NCBI RefSeq assembly: GCF_020103695.1 | Contig: NZ_JAHXBF010000013.1 | Span: forward strand, 1-64,000 | DNA: 64,000 nucleotides | Source: Hyalangium versicolor | GTDB taxonomy: Bacteria; Myxococcota; Myxococcia; Myxococcales; Myxococcaceae | Reading direction: 5' to 3' | Shown: positions 12,334 through 22,483 of the stretch, piece after piece | Layout of the letters: each line of letters starts with the position of its first letter | How positions within the stretch are numbered: the first letter of the stretch is position 1 | Notes under the pieces: generated by a model | What the model was told of the DNA's origin: nothing | Databases searched by the model: none | What the model saw: the letters and a program-made list of their open reading frames with translations, nothing else | Position numbers and translations under genes: made by a program

Positions 12334-13346
12334 CGGATCTGCCTCGGCTCACGGAGGAGGTGCCTGGCTGCGGCGGCGCCTTCAAGCTCGTCCCCGAGGA
12401 CTTCGAGGTCGAGGAACTTCCCGCGTATCTGCCGGGCGGGGAAGGGGAGCACCTCTATCTCTGGGTGGAGAAGCGCGGCAGGGACACGCGCGAGGTGGTG
12501 AAGGCTCTGGCCCAGACGCTGGGCTTCCCCGAGGGCGAGGTGGGCGTGGCGGGCATGAAGGATCGCCATGCCGTCACCCGGCAATTGCTCTCCGTGCCGG
12601 CCCGGGCGGAGGCGAGGCTGTCCGAGTTCTCGATGGAGGGCGTGAGCGTGCTGTGGGCGCGCCGGCACGGCAACAAGCTGCGGACCGGGCACCTCAAGGG
12701 CAACCGCTTCCGGCTGCGCCTGCGAGGCGTGAAGGACCTGGGCGCGGCGCGCGAGTCCCTCTCCCGGTTGGTGGCGAGAGGTGTGCCCAACTACTTCGGA
12801 GAGCAGCGCTTCGGTCGAGAGCGGGACAACGCCGAGAAGGGCAAGGCGCTCCTGCTGGGCCAGAGGCTGCCGCAGCGGCCGGATCGCTTCCAGCGCAAGC
12901 TGTACCTGTCCGCCTTCCAGTCCCTTCTCTTCAACCGGGCCCTGGCCGCTCGGCTCCGCGCGGGCACCTTTGATCAGGCGCTCCTGGGAGACGTGCTGCG
13001 CAAGGAGGACACCGGTGGCCTTTTTGTCTGCGAGGCGCCAGAGGTGGATGGCCCGCGCGTGGCCGCCTTCGAGGTGAGCCCGGCCGGCCCCATCTTCGGT
13101 CCGAAGATGACGCCCGCCGCCCATGTCGTGGCTGAGGCCGAAGCCGCGCTGCTGACCGAGGAGGGCATGACGCTCTCGGACTTCAAGCGCGGAGGCGGAG
13201 AGACCGAGGGAACCCGGAGGCCCTACCGCGTCCGGATCGGCAACCCCGAGTTCTCGCCCGAAGGAGAGGACCTGGTGCTCGCCTTCGAGCTGGCGCGTGG
13301 CGCCTACGCCACCGAGGTCCTCGCCGAACTGCTCAAGGAAGGCTGA
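12330..13346 (+). CDS. truD: tRNA pseudouridine(13) synthase TruD
   Basis: Converts U13 in the D arm of certain tRNAs (for example tRNA-Glu) to pseudouridine. The early FKLVPEDFEVEELPAY, the catalytic block VGVAGMKDRHAVTRQ (the Asp of KDR is the catalytic residue), and NYFGEQRFGRERDN are the TruD signature. The length of 338 residues is typical. The GTG start overlaps the stop of the PATAN gene. Confidence 0.96.
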   Translation: MTDLPRLTEEVPGCGGAFKLVPEDFEVEELPAYLPGGEGEHLYLWVEKRGRDTREVVKALAQTLGFPEGEVGVAGMKDRHAVTRQLLSVPARAEARLSEFSMEGVSVLWARRHGNKLRTGHLKGNRFRLRLRGVKDLGAARESLSRLVARGVPNYFGEQRFGRERDNAEKGKALLLGQRLPQRPDRFQRKLYLSAFQSLLFNRALAARLRAGTFDQALLGDVLRKEDTGGLFVCEAPEVDGPRVAAFEVSPAGPIFGPKMTPAAHVVAEAEAALLTEEGMTLSDFKRGGGETEGTRRPYRVRIGNPEFSPEGEDLVLAFELARGAYATEVLAELLKEG

Positions 13347-13359
13347 GCCCCGGAGGTGG

Positions 13360-13387
13360 CGGGGTGGGGCTCGAGGCCCGCACCCCG
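13360..13387. terminator. Candidate bidirectional terminator between truD and the TSP3-OmpA gene
   Basis: CGGGGTG (13360-13366) pairs with CACCCCG (13381-13387), with further GC pairs inside around TCGA. It lies in the convergent gap. No T run follows on either strand. Confidence 0.4.
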
Positions 13388-13409
13388 TCTGGCCCGGGGG
13401 CCCGGCCCC

Positions 13410-14948
<1,539 letters not shown>

Positions 14949-14965
14949 CGGAGGTCGCTCACACG

Positions 14966-15289
14966 TCAGGGGGTGGGGCGGGTATCAGTGGCGGAGGTGG
15001 ACTCGGAGCCCGCGGTGGCCATGGCCTTCTCGCGAGCCTCGTTGGCGTACTTGGATGCCTTGACGGCGAAGTCCACGCCGGCCTGGTAGTCCGAGTACCC
15101 CACCTCCTCACGCGCCTTGTGGATGTAGAGGTTGGCGGAGGTCCACTCGTAGGGAGCCAGCTTCTCGGCTCCGGCGGTGCGGGCTGCCTGGATCTGGACC
15201 TCCGCGTCGAGGATGTTGGCCGTAGAGCGCACCGGGCCGCACCCGGCGAGGGCGCCCACCACTGCCACCAGTACCGTCAGCTGCTTCAT
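14966..15289 (-). CDS. DUF4398 lipoprotein
   Basis: 107 residues. Leader MKQLTVLVAVVGALAGC ends in a lipobox. The mature part is two long helices, with EWTSANLYIHKAREEVGYSD and VKASKYANEAREKA, the DUF4398 pattern. Proteins of this family often sit beside OmpA-type proteins; here the downstream OmpA-TSP3 protein carries a similar N-terminal domain, so the two may form a complex at the outer membrane. That is inference. Confidence 0.85.
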   Translation of the reverse strand: MKQLTVLVAVVGALAGCGPVRSTANILDAEVQIQAARTAGAEKLAPYEWTSANLYIHKAREEVGYSDYQAGVDFAVKASKYANEAREKAMATAGSESTSATDTRPTP

Positions 15290-15448
15290 GGACAGGCCTT
15301 GAGGTGAGAGGCTGGACTACGAATGTTCAGGTCGTATCAATCGAGTCCAGGGGGGTCAAGAATCGGGCACATCCAGGGGGCAGCCAGGCGAGTTGGCCAG
15401 GGTTTTGACAGGTTGGCACGGGCCTTGTCATCGTCCGACACCGTGCGC

Positions 15449-16429
15449 ATGTCCTCCCGTTCCCTAGGCTTGGCCCTTTTCCTGATCGCTTCGCTGGCGC
15501 TGGCGGCGGGGCCTCGTGCCACCCAGAAGCGGCTCAGCGGCCGGGTCCAGGTGGATGAGCAGATCGAGTCGCTGCTGCGGGGCGGCTCGGTGGCCAATGT
15601 GGTCTCCCGCCTGCGCTACATCGGCGAGCGGGACTACGCGGCCGAGTCGCTCACGCAGTTGCTGCGCAAGGTGCTGGAGGATCGCCCGCGCCGCAACATC
15701 GTCGCCACGTTGGCCGGGCTCGAGGTGCGCAGCGCGGAGCCTGTCCTCGTGAGACTGGCGCAGGATGAGGACAGCACGGTGCGCATGTATGCCGCGCAGG
15801 GCCTGGGTCGGCTGCAAAGCCGGAACGTGCTCGTGCTGGTGCCGCTGTTGGAGGACAAGAGCCTCGGGGTACGCAAGGAGGCGGCCAAGGCGCTGGGGGC
15901 TTCGCGCAACCCCTCCATGAGCAAGCTCCTGCTGGAGGCGGCCAAGAATGAGGCGGAGGTGGATGTGCGCGCGGAGATGCTCATCGGCGCCGGACGGGCC
16001 GGAGACGTGAAGCAGGCTCCCTCCCTCAAGGCGTACCTCAACAGCGACTCCGAGAGCACCCGCTTCGCCGCGGCCAAGGGGCTGTGCCTGATGGGCTCCG
16101 ATGACGGCTTCACGTTCGCCAACAAGCTGCTCGGCGCGCAGGACAAGTACGTGCGCCGTCAGGGTCTGGAGCTCTACGAGGGGGTGCCCGCGAAGAAGGC
16201 CACCCCCGCGCTCACGCCGCTCCTCAACGACGCGGACCGCTCGCTGGCCGCGGGTGCCGCGCGCCTGCTGTACCAGGGCGGGGACAAGAAGATGCTGGAC
16301 TGGCTCGTGCTGGCCTCCTACCAGGCCAAGGGCGACGAGAAGCTCGCCTACGAGAAGGAGCTGGAGACGCTGCAACTCGCCGATGATCAGCGCAAGGGCA
16401 TCCTCCGCAAGGCGGGCATGGTGAAATGA
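15449..16429 (+). CDS. Exported HEAT-repeat protein, coupled to DUF1460
   Basis: 326 residues from ATG 15449. This start gives a clean signal peptide (MSSRSLGLALFLIASLALAA). Open-frame codons back to 15323 add an unlikely basic extension that would precede the signal. The mature part is a run of HEAT/PBS-lyase repeats such as DSTVRMYAAQGLGRLQ and SLGVRKEAAKALGAS. It overlaps the following DUF1460 gene by 4 nt (ATGA), so the two are made together and may form a periplasmic scaffold-enzyme pair. No good ribosome site was seen. Confidence 0.78.
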   Translation: MSSRSLGLALFLIASLALAAGPRATQKRLSGRVQVDEQIESLLRGGSVANVVSRLRYIGERDYAAESLTQLLRKVLEDRPRRNIVATLAGLEVRSAEPVLVRLAQDEDSTVRMYAAQGLGRLQSRNVLVLVPLLEDKSLGVRKEAAKALGASRNPSMSKLLLEAAKNEAEVDVRAEMLIGAGRAGDVKQAPSLKAYLNSDSESTRFAAAKGLCLMGSDDGFTFANKLLGAQDKYVRRQGLELYEGVPAKKATPALTPLLNDADRSLAAGAARLLYQGGDKKMLDWLVLASYQAKGDEKLAYEKELETLQLADDQRKGILRKAGMVK

Positions 16430-17304
16430 TCAGTCTCGCCTTCGCGCTCACCTCGACACTGCTCCTGACGCAGGCTCCCTCTTCCCCCGTGCCTGGAGGA
16501 TGGGCGGAGTTGACGCCCGAGCAGCGCGCCACCCTCCTGAAGGCCGCGGAGCCCGGGGCCCAGCTCGACCAGCGGCTGCTGCACGTGAGCGAGCGCTTCC
16601 TCGGCACGCGCTACCTGGCCTCGCCGCTGGGCGAGGGCAGCGGCGTGGATCCGGATCCGACGTTCCGCACGGATGCCGTGGACTGTCTCACCTTCGTGGA
16701 GGAGACGCTCGCGCTCAGCCTGGCGCGCCAGGACGCCGAGGTGCCCACGCTGCTCGAGCACATCCGTTACGCGAGCAGCCCCGTCTATGAGGATCGCAAC
16801 CACCTCATGGAGGCCCAGTGGCTGCCCAACAACGTGCGCAAGGGCTTCCTCACGGACGTCACGCGCCGCTACGGCGGAGAGGACACCGCCCAGGTGCGCA
16901 AGGTCATCACCGCGCGCACGTGGACGTCCCGCTCCTCGCAGGAGCTGAAGCTGCCCAAGGACCGGCAGCCGGTGGGGACGTTCTCGCTCGACATCATCCC
17001 GCTGGAGCGGCTGCTGGCACACGCGCGGCAGATCCCCTCGGGCACCATCATGGTCATCGTCCGGGATGATCTGCCGCTCAAGGCCACCCGCATCACCCAC
17101 CTGGGCTTCGTGGTGCAGAAGGGCAAGCGCACGTGGCTGCGCCACGCGGCACGCAACGGCTACTTCCGCGTCGTCGACGAGGACCTGGAGACGTTCCTCG
17201 CGCGCAACGCGCGGTACACGAAGTGGAAGGTGACGGGGGTGAGTCTCTTCGAGGCTCACCATCCCGATGAGGCAGGCAAGGGAGCGGTTGTCCGCTCCCA
17301 GTGA
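16426..17304 (+). CDS. DUF1460 family protein (NlpC/P60-like, amidase-like)
   Basis: 292 residues with a short hydrophobic leader (MISLAFALTSTLLLTQA), so exported. The DUF1460 core contains FRTDAVDCLTFVEETLAL, whose Cys is the presumed nucleophile, and later TRITHLGFVVQKG with the partner His, plus RHAARNGYFRVVDEDL. Members are cysteine peptidase or N-acetylmuramoyl-L-alanine amidase-like enzymes; several act on recycled cell-wall peptides. The start overlaps the HEAT gene stop. The substrate is not known here. Confidence 0.85.
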   Translation: MISLAFALTSTLLLTQAPSSPVPGGWAELTPEQRATLLKAAEPGAQLDQRLLHVSERFLGTRYLASPLGEGSGVDPDPTFRTDAVDCLTFVEETLALSLARQDAEVPTLLEHIRYASSPVYEDRNHLMEAQWLPNNVRKGFLTDVTRRYGGEDTAQVRKVITARTWTSRSSQELKLPKDRQPVGTFSLDIIPLERLLAHARQIPSGTIMVIVRDDLPLKATRITHLGFVVQKGKRTWLRHAARNGYFRVVDEDLETFLARNARYTKWKVTGVSLFEAHHPDEAGKGAVVRSQ

Positions 17305-17314
17305 CGCCCCCGGC

Positions 17315-17761
17315 TCAGGTGGCCGTGCCTGGAGCGCTGACGGCGTTCTCCGTCTCGCGCTCCTCTTCCTCGGCGGCCTGCGCGGCCTCTTCGGCCGTGG
17401 CATCCAGCTGCGCCTTCTCGCGAGCCAGCAACTCGGTGGCCTTCTGCACCTGATCTTCGGGCACGAGGATCTCCCACCAGGGGTGGGGATTTCCCGTAGT
17501 CAGCACGTCCACCGTGCCCCCGCGGCGCGGCCGCGAGAAGACGGGGATGTGTTCGGCCTCCAACAGTCGGACGTAGTCTTCCGCGGTGAGCGGATCCTCG
17601 GCGGTGCCCACACGGATGAACTCCCGGGTGTCCCGCTCATGCGGCAGGGGGAGCCGGCGCTGGCGCATGGTCTCCGCATCCACCAGCTGGCTCCCGGGAC
17701 AGTCGGCACACTCCGTCACGTGGTCCTGGTACTCCGAGCCGCACTCGACGCAGTATTTCAT
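17315..17761 (-). CDS. Zinc-ribbon protein with DUF2007-like signal domain
   Basis: 148 residues. It starts MKYCVECGSEYQDHVTECAD with two Cys pairs (CVEC and CADC), a zinc ribbon. Residues about 45-110 look like DUF2007 (RVGTAEDPLTAEDYVRLLEA ... HPWWEILVPEDQVQKATELL), a small domain that may bind a ligand or regulate partners. An acidic Glu/Ala-rich tail follows. ATG 17761 has GGGAGG just upstream, so the longer open frame reaching 17947 was not used. Function is unknown. Confidence 0.78.
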   Translation of the reverse strand: MKYCVECGSEYQDHVTECADCPGSQLVDAETMRQRRLPLPHERDTREFIRVGTAEDPLTAEDYVRLLEAEHIPVFSRPRRGGTVDVLTTGNPHPWWEILVPEDQVQKATELLAREKAQLDATAEEAAQAAEEEERETENAVSAPGTAT

Positions 17762-17816
17762 CGCTCCCTCCCTCCCCCACATACTGGGGCCTGCCCTCGA
17801 AATTAGCACGGGGGGG

Positions 17817-18197
17817 TCAGTGGCGCGCGGACTCCCCGAGACTTTCCACGGCAGCGGACAGTCGGTCCACGTCGATGGGCTTGCGCAGCACCACGTCACA
17901 GTGCTCCGAGCCCTCCACCTGTGCGTAGCCGGAGACGAGGATGACACGGGCCTCGGGAGACAGCTCCTTCACCCGTTGGGCGAGCGCCGTGCCACACAGG
18001 CCTGGCAGTGACTCGTCCGTGACGACGACGTCTGGATGATCCGCTTCGAAAGCCGCCAGGCCCGAAAGCCCATCCCCCGCCGTGCTCACCTCGAAGTCGA
18101 CCTCCAGGATCTCCGCCAGGAGCTCCCGGCTGTCGCCATCGTCCTCGACCAGCAACACCCTGATGCGGTCCGTCCCAGTGCCCATGCGACTGAGCAA
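17817..18197 (-). CDS. Single-domain response regulator
   Basis: 126 residues, receiver only. It has the acidic pair (LLVEDDGDSRE), the phospho-acceptor Asp in VVVTDESLPG, and the conserved Lys in VVLRKPID. There is no output domain, so it would act by protein contact or as a phosphate sink. No kinase is adjacent. The start could also be ATG 18185, four codons further in. Confidence 0.85.
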   Translation of the reverse strand: MLSRMGTGTDRIRVLLVEDDGDSRELLAEILEVDFEVSTAGDGLSGLAAFEADHPDVVVTDESLPGLCGTALAQRVKELSPEARVILVSGYAQVEGSEHCDVVLRKPIDVDRLSAAVESLGESARH

Positions 18198-18320
18198 CCC
18201 ATGTGAGTGCGCGGAACGTCCGGTACGGCGGGGAAGCTCACTCCGTTGCTTGGAAGGGAAGCAAGGGAGCAGGGAATGTCCCCCTCACCAGCCAGAGCAA
18301 GGCTGCTCATCTTCAAGACC

Positions 18321-18330
18321 GGAGGTGATC
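18321..18330 (+). promoter_or_regulatory. Extended Shine-Dalgarno sequence of hpf
   Basis: GGAGGTGATC is a 10-nt perfect match to the 16S rRNA 3' end (GATCACCTCC), two bases before ATG 18333. Longer than usual, it predicts strong initiation, and it decides the start against upstream in-frame ATG codons. The very short space to the ATG may instead hold initiating ribosomes. Confidence 0.7.
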
Positions 18331-18332
18331 AC

Positions 18333-18695
18333 ATGAAGGTGTTGATGCGGGGCGTGCATCTGTCCCTGTCGGATGGGCTGAAGGCATATGTGCAGGAGCA
18401 CCTGGTGGACCACATCGAGCGGCTGTGTGACGACCAGGAGGCGTCGGAGATCGACATCTCGCTGGTGGACATCAACGGCCCCAAGGGTGGTGTGGACAAG
18501 GAGTGCCGCGTGACGGTGCGGCTGCCGGGCCTGTCGGCCATCCACGTCACGGAGACGTCCGAGACACTGCATCAGGCGATTGATGCATCGCGTGATCGCA
18601 TGGAGAACGCGTTGAAGCGGACGCTGGAGCGGCGGCGAGACGTGTCGAACCAGGGGCTGTCGCAGGATGTGGCCTCGGACGCGGCTCCCTACTAG
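18333..18695 (+). CDS. hpf: Ribosome hibernation promoting factor (short HPF/RaiA family)
   Basis: 120 residues. MKVLMRGVHLSLSDGLKAYV, then EIDISLVDINGPKGG and a beta strand ECRVTVRLPG, and the helix ASRDRMENALKRTLERRR, give the beta-alpha-beta-beta-beta-alpha fold that sits in the 30S mRNA channel and silences ribosomes in stationary phase. There is no long C-terminal dimerisation domain, so it is the short type. It may matter during starvation-induced development. The start is set by the ribosome site at 18321-18330. Confidence 0.92.
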   Translation: MKVLMRGVHLSLSDGLKAYVQEHLVDHIERLCDDQEASEIDISLVDINGPKGGVDKECRVTVRLPGLSAIHVTETSETLHQAIDASRDRMENALKRTLERRRDVSNQGLSQDVASDAAPY

Positions 18696-18774
18696 TAGAG
18701 CGAGCAACCGGGGGCTCGGGCATCCAGGCCGTTGGCGGGACGCCCGGGCCCTGGGGTAGAGCCGTCGTCGATTC

Positions 18775-18804
18775 TTGCTGGCTCGGAGCGGTGAACGCTA
18801 TAAG
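18775..18804 (+). promoter_or_regulatory. Probable promoter of the MXAN_5187-family gene
   Basis: TTGCTG (18775-18780), 18-bp spacer, TATAAG (18799-18804, five of six matches), 35 bp before ATG 18840. It leaves a short leader with AAGGA as ribosome site. Confidence 0.55.
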
Positions 18805-18839
18805 CGGGAACCCTTACCTACCAGGGCCAAAGGACGGCG

Positions 18840-20819
18840 ATGGTTCGCGTCAAGTTCCTCATTTTCGCACTCCTGGCCATCGGCCTGGGGCTGGCTCACC
18901 TCCTCCTCCTGTCGAAGCCGATGGGAGCGCGCGCCATCGAGGATGCGCAGGCCCAGGCTGCCGCTGGCACTGCGGAGGTGGTGCGCACACTGGAGGCGAA
19001 CCGAGGCATCGCTCGTGCGCTGGCACTGAAGCTTGCTACCAGCGCCGAGCTCGTCACCGCCACGCAGGAGCTGAGTGGCTCGGAGCCGGTGACAGCCGAG
19101 CGCTTTGCGCCGGTGCGGGCTGCCGCGGAGGCGCTGCTGCCCAAGGAGCTGCCGGGCGTGGTGATCGGCGTGGTGACCGAGGGCGGTGCCTGGTACGCGC
19201 GCCCCGGTGAGGAGCCCTCGTCGAACGCGGAGGCGCTGGACATCAAGGCGCTGAGCCAGGCGGAGGCTTCCTCGGTGGTGGATGCCTTTGGCGCGCCACA
19301 TGCCTTCGCCTCCGTGCCGCTGGGGTGGAAGTTCGTTCGCATCCCGGGCGCGGAGAAGCTGGAGACGCAGCTGAGCGCGACGCTGGTGGTGGGCGTGCCG
19401 CTGCTGCCTGAAGGCTCCCTGGACAACGCGGTGAAGGCTTCGGGAGTGAGCGCGCTCGGGCTGGTGAAGGGAGATGCGCTGGCGGCCAGTGGTGGCGCTG
19501 AGAAGCCGTTGCTCGAGAAGTCCTTCGGCACGCTCAAGGTGGGTGGGCCTGCGGTGGCCGTGCAGAGCGGGAAGGTGGAGGCGCTGGGCCCCGTGCAGTT
19601 GCCGGTGCTCACCACCGGCAAGGACTACCTCGGTGGCCAGGCTCCGCTCGTGGTGGGCACCCGCCGCGCCCTGGAGGGCACTCCCTATGAGGTGGTGGCC
19701 CTGACCGGCACGAAGCTGATGGGGACGCTCGCGGCGTATCAGCGCAATGCGCTCTTCGGCCTGGCGGGCCTGCTGGGCCTGAGCCTGGTGTGGACGGCGC
19801 TCATGGGCTCCAGCAAGCGCAAGGACGACTCGGAGTCCGAGTCCTCGGGCGACACGCTGGGACTCGGGAGCGCGATGGCGAACATGGCTCCGCCGCAGGC
19901 TCCGGCCCCGCATCCGCAGTACGCCGCCGCTCCCGCCGAGCCTCCTCCGGCCACGCATCCGGGGCTCGAGCTGACGGGTGCGGCCACGGCCGTGCCTGGG
20001 AACGACTTCCCGTTTGCTCCGCCACCCTCGGCGTATGACGCGCCTGCGGCTGTGGCGCCGACGCCCACGCCAGCTCCCTTCGCGTTCCCCCCTCCGCCGC
20101 AATCGCAGCCGCAGCCTTATGAGGCGCAGGCCTATGCCGGACAGGCCGCGGATCCGTTTGCTCCGCAAGAGGCGGATCCATACGCTGGGCAGCCTTATGG
20201 CTCCGCGCCGATGCCGTTCGACTCCGATCCGAGTCAGGCGCAGCCTCCGCCAGGGGGCAATGGAGTGGCTACGGCGACGGCTCGGGCGGGTGCGTTCCAC
20301 TTCGAGGAGCTCCCTACGGCGGCGTACTCGCTCCAGCAGGCCGCGGATCCGTACGCTGCAGCGGTCGCGATGGACAGCCCGGAGACGACGCGCGTGGCCG
20401 CCATTCCGCGCGAGCTGCTCCAGGCCGCCGCTCGTCCTCCGACCCAGGAGCTGCCGTTGCCCGCGCCATACCCGACGCCGGCTCCGGTTCCTGCTCCCGC
20501 GGTGGCTCCGGTGCCGTGGAACGATTCGGCCCAGCAGGCCATCCCGCTTCCGGGCGCGAATTACCAGCAGTTCCTGGGCAACAGCGGGGACGCCTTCTCC
20601 GAGGAGGAGTTCCACTTCCAGGAAGTGTTCCGGGAGTTCGTCATCACCCGCGAGAAGTGCAGCGAGCCGTCCGACGGGCTCACGTACGACAAGTTCGTGC
20701 AGAAGCTGCGCAAGAACAAGGAGCAGCTCGTCCAGAAGTACGCGTGCCGGACGGTGAAGTTCCAGGTCTACGTGAAGGAGGGCAAGGCCGCCCTCAAGGC
20801 CACGCCCGTCAAGGACTGA
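18840..20819 (+). CDS. MXAN_5187-family membrane protein
   Basis: 659 residues. TM1 at about 5-25 is followed by a periplasmic region (about 30-300) with a PAS/Cache-like alternation (LPGVVIGVVTEGGAWYARPG, FASVPLGWKFVRIPG). TM2 follows at about 302-322 (FGLAGLLGLSLVWTALMG). A long Pro/Ala/Gln-rich cytoplasmic linker of some 230 residues precedes a conserved C-terminal domain of about 75 residues (EVFREFVITREKCSEPSDGL ... TVKFQVYVKEGKAALKA). That terminal domain matches what I recall as the MXAN_5187 C-terminal family, found in several myxobacterial proteins. The architecture suggests a sensor without a known output. It is convergent with the sensor kinase (1 bp between stops). Confidence 0.82.
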   Translation: MVRVKFLIFALLAIGLGLAHLLLLSKPMGARAIEDAQAQAAAGTAEVVRTLEANRGIARALALKLATSAELVTATQELSGSEPVTAERFAPVRAAAEALLPKELPGVVIGVVTEGGAWYARPGEEPSSNAEALDIKALSQAEASSVVDAFGAPHAFASVPLGWKFVRIPGAEKLETQLSATLVVGVPLLPEGSLDNAVKASGVSALGLVKGDALAASGGAEKPLLEKSFGTLKVGGPAVAVQSGKVEALGPVQLPVLTTGKDYLGGQAPLVVGTRRALEGTPYEVVALTGTKLMGTLAAYQRNALFGLAGLLGLSLVWTALMGSSKRKDDSESESSGDTLGLGSAMANMAPPQAPAPHPQYAAAPAEPPPATHPGLELTGAATAVPGNDFPFAPPPSAYDAPAAVAPTPTPAPFAFPPPPQSQPQPYEAQAYAGQAADPFAPQEADPYAGQPYGSAPMPFDSDPSQAQPPPGGNGVATATARAGAFHFEELPTAAYSLQQAADPYAAAVAMDSPETTRVAAIPRELLQAAARPPTQELPLPAPYPTPAPVPAPAVAPVPWNDSAQQAIPLPGANYQQFLGNSGDAFSEEEFHFQEVFREFVITREKCSEPSDGLTYDKFVQKLRKNKEQLVQKYACRTVKFQVYVKEGKAALKATPVKD

Positions 20820-20820
20820 G

Positions 20821-22470
20821 TCAGAGGGCGCGAGGCAGCACCACGCTGAAGCGTGCGCCCTCGCCCGGCTCTCCGCCCACCTCCAGCTTGCCGCCGTGCT
20901 CCTGGAGGATTCGCGCGGCGATGGCCAGCCCCAGGCCGGTGCCTCCCTCCTTGGTGGTGAAGTAGGGCTCGAAGATGCGGGCTCGGTGCTCGGGAGGAAT
21001 CCCCGGGCCGGTATCCTCCACCTCCACGATGGCGTCCGTCTCCGTGCCCTTCACCCGCACGCGCACGGAGCCACCCTTGTCCTTCATGGCCTCCTCCGCG
21101 TTCTTCACCAGGTTCACCAGCACCTGCGTGAGCTGGTCGCGGTCCGCGCGCGCCACCACGCCCGTCTGCAGCGTGGGCAGCAGCGTGATGCCCTCCGGCG
21201 GCGTGGCGTAGAGGGACAGCACGCTCTGCGCCAGCTCTCCCAGATCCACCGGCGCCAGCTGCGGCTTGGGCAGCCGCGCGAAGCGACTGAACTCGTCGAC
21301 GATCCTCCGCAGTCGATCCACCTCCTCCAGCACCACCGCGGCGCTGTCTCGGAAGAGAGTGGGGAAGCGTGCGTCCTGCGCGCTCTGCGCGGCCAGCAGC
21401 GTCTCCAGCGACATCTGGATGGGCGTGAGGGGGTTCTTGATCTCGTGCGCCAGCCGGCGCGCGACCTCCTGCCACGCGGCGATGCGCTCGCTGGCCACCA
21501 GACGCTCGGTGGTGGAGCGCAGCTCGGAGGTCATGTGATTGAAGGCTCGCACCAACTCCGCCACCTCACCGCTGGCCTGGGCCGTCACCTGCACGTCCCT
21601 GGCTCCTTCCCCCACGCGGCGAGCACCCTCGGTGAGCGCCTCCACGGGCCGGGTGATGCGGCGGGACATGAGCAGCCCCAGCAGCATCGCGAACGCCAGC
21701 CCGAAGCCGGCCAGTACGAGGAAGGCGTTGGTGACGCCGCGCTCCGCCTCCAGCACCGCGGCACGGCTGAAGGTGAGCCGCACCGCGGCCGCGTTCCCCA
21801 GGGGAATCACGCGCTCCACCGTGGGCGGAGCCGCACTGCCCGCCTGGGCAACCACCGTGTCTCCCGAGCGCAGCGACACCTGGGCCTGGGTGATGCGCGC
21901 CAGGTGCTGGGCGAGGCCCTCATCCAACTGCACCCCACCCACCACCCACAGCCTCAGGTTGCCGTAGTCCTTCGGGCGGGCGATGACGAGCGCGGGAACG
22001 TCTCGCAGCCCTGCGTCGCTTCGCACGCTCACTCGCGCCGACACGGGCTTGGAGGCCTCCTGCTGGGTGACGGCGAAGAGCTCGGGATCCGGATCGCCTC
22101 GGCGCGCCGGCAGATGGCCGGAGGACAGCGTGGTGCCCTGGCGATCGAAGAGGCTCAGCACCGTGAGGCCTCGGCTCTTCATCAGTCCCTCGGCGGTGTC
22201 GGCCTGGATGACGCGGGTGGGCGCTTCCTGCGCGTCCCGAGCCAGGTCCTCCATCGCCGTGCTATCCACCAGCTCCTCGATGGCGCGCTGAGCGCGCTCG
22301 GCGGAGCGCTCCAAAGCCTCCTGGGCGGAGGTGGTGGCGCCCTCCATCCGCGCGTCGAGTTCGCGCGAGAGGGTGGTGCGCAGGCGGCTGAGGGTGAGGG
22401 GGACCACGACGGCCAGAGGCACCAGCGCCAGCAGGGCAAAGGCGAGCGCGAGCCGGGTCCTCAATCGCAT
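20821..22470 (-). CDS. HAMP sensor histidine kinase, NtrB/NtrY-like (candidate CrdS)
   Basis: 549 residues. TM1 at 7-28, a periplasmic sensor region to about 247, TM2 at 248-268 and HAMP at 268-320. The dimerisation helix carries the phospho-His in RRLAHEIKNPLTPIQ (H342), and the HATPase domain has NLVKNAEEAM, DTGPGIP and GGTGLGLAIA. The HEIKNPLTPIQ box is of NtrB/NtrY type, matched to NtrC-like regulators. In M. xanthus the NtrB-type kinase CrdS phosphorylates CrdA, and I recall its gene lying in this neighbourhood; a CrdA-like regulator lies at 43816-45318. That identity is inferred. It follows the solute-binding protein gene by 13 bp, at the end of the PBP1A run. Confidence 0.85.
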   Translation of the reverse strand: MRLRTRLALAFALLALVPLAVVVPLTLSRLRTTLSRELDARMEGATTSAQEALERSAERAQRAIEELVDSTAMEDLARDAQEAPTRVIQADTAEGLMKSRGLTVLSLFDRQGTTLSSGHLPARRGDPDPELFAVTQQEASKPVSARVSVRSDAGLRDVPALVIARPKDYGNLRLWVVGGVQLDEGLAQHLARITQAQVSLRSGDTVVAQAGSAAPPTVERVIPLGNAAAVRLTFSRAAVLEAERGVTNAFLVLAGFGLAFAMLLGLLMSRRITRPVEALTEGARRVGEGARDVQVTAQASGEVAELVRAFNHMTSELRSTTERLVASERIAAWQEVARRLAHEIKNPLTPIQMSLETLLAAQSAQDARFPTLFRDSAAVVLEEVDRLRRIVDEFSRFARLPKPQLAPVDLGELAQSVLSLYATPPEGITLLPTLQTGVVARADRDQLTQVLVNLVKNAEEAMKDKGGSVRVRVKGTETDAIVEVEDTGPGIPPEHRARIFEPYFTTKEGGTGLGLAIAARILQEHGGKLEVGGEPGEGARFSVVLPRAL

Positions 22471-22483
22471 GGGGGACGCCTCC

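Noticed and set aside
15413-15429. True sigma-54 promoter before the HEAT gene
   Set aside because: The -12 element has GT in place of the nearly invariant GC; kept only as a low-interest note.
18798-20615. A 605-codon open frame opposite the MXAN_5187-family gene
   Set aside because: Arg/Gly-rich antisense frame with no domain and no ribosome site.
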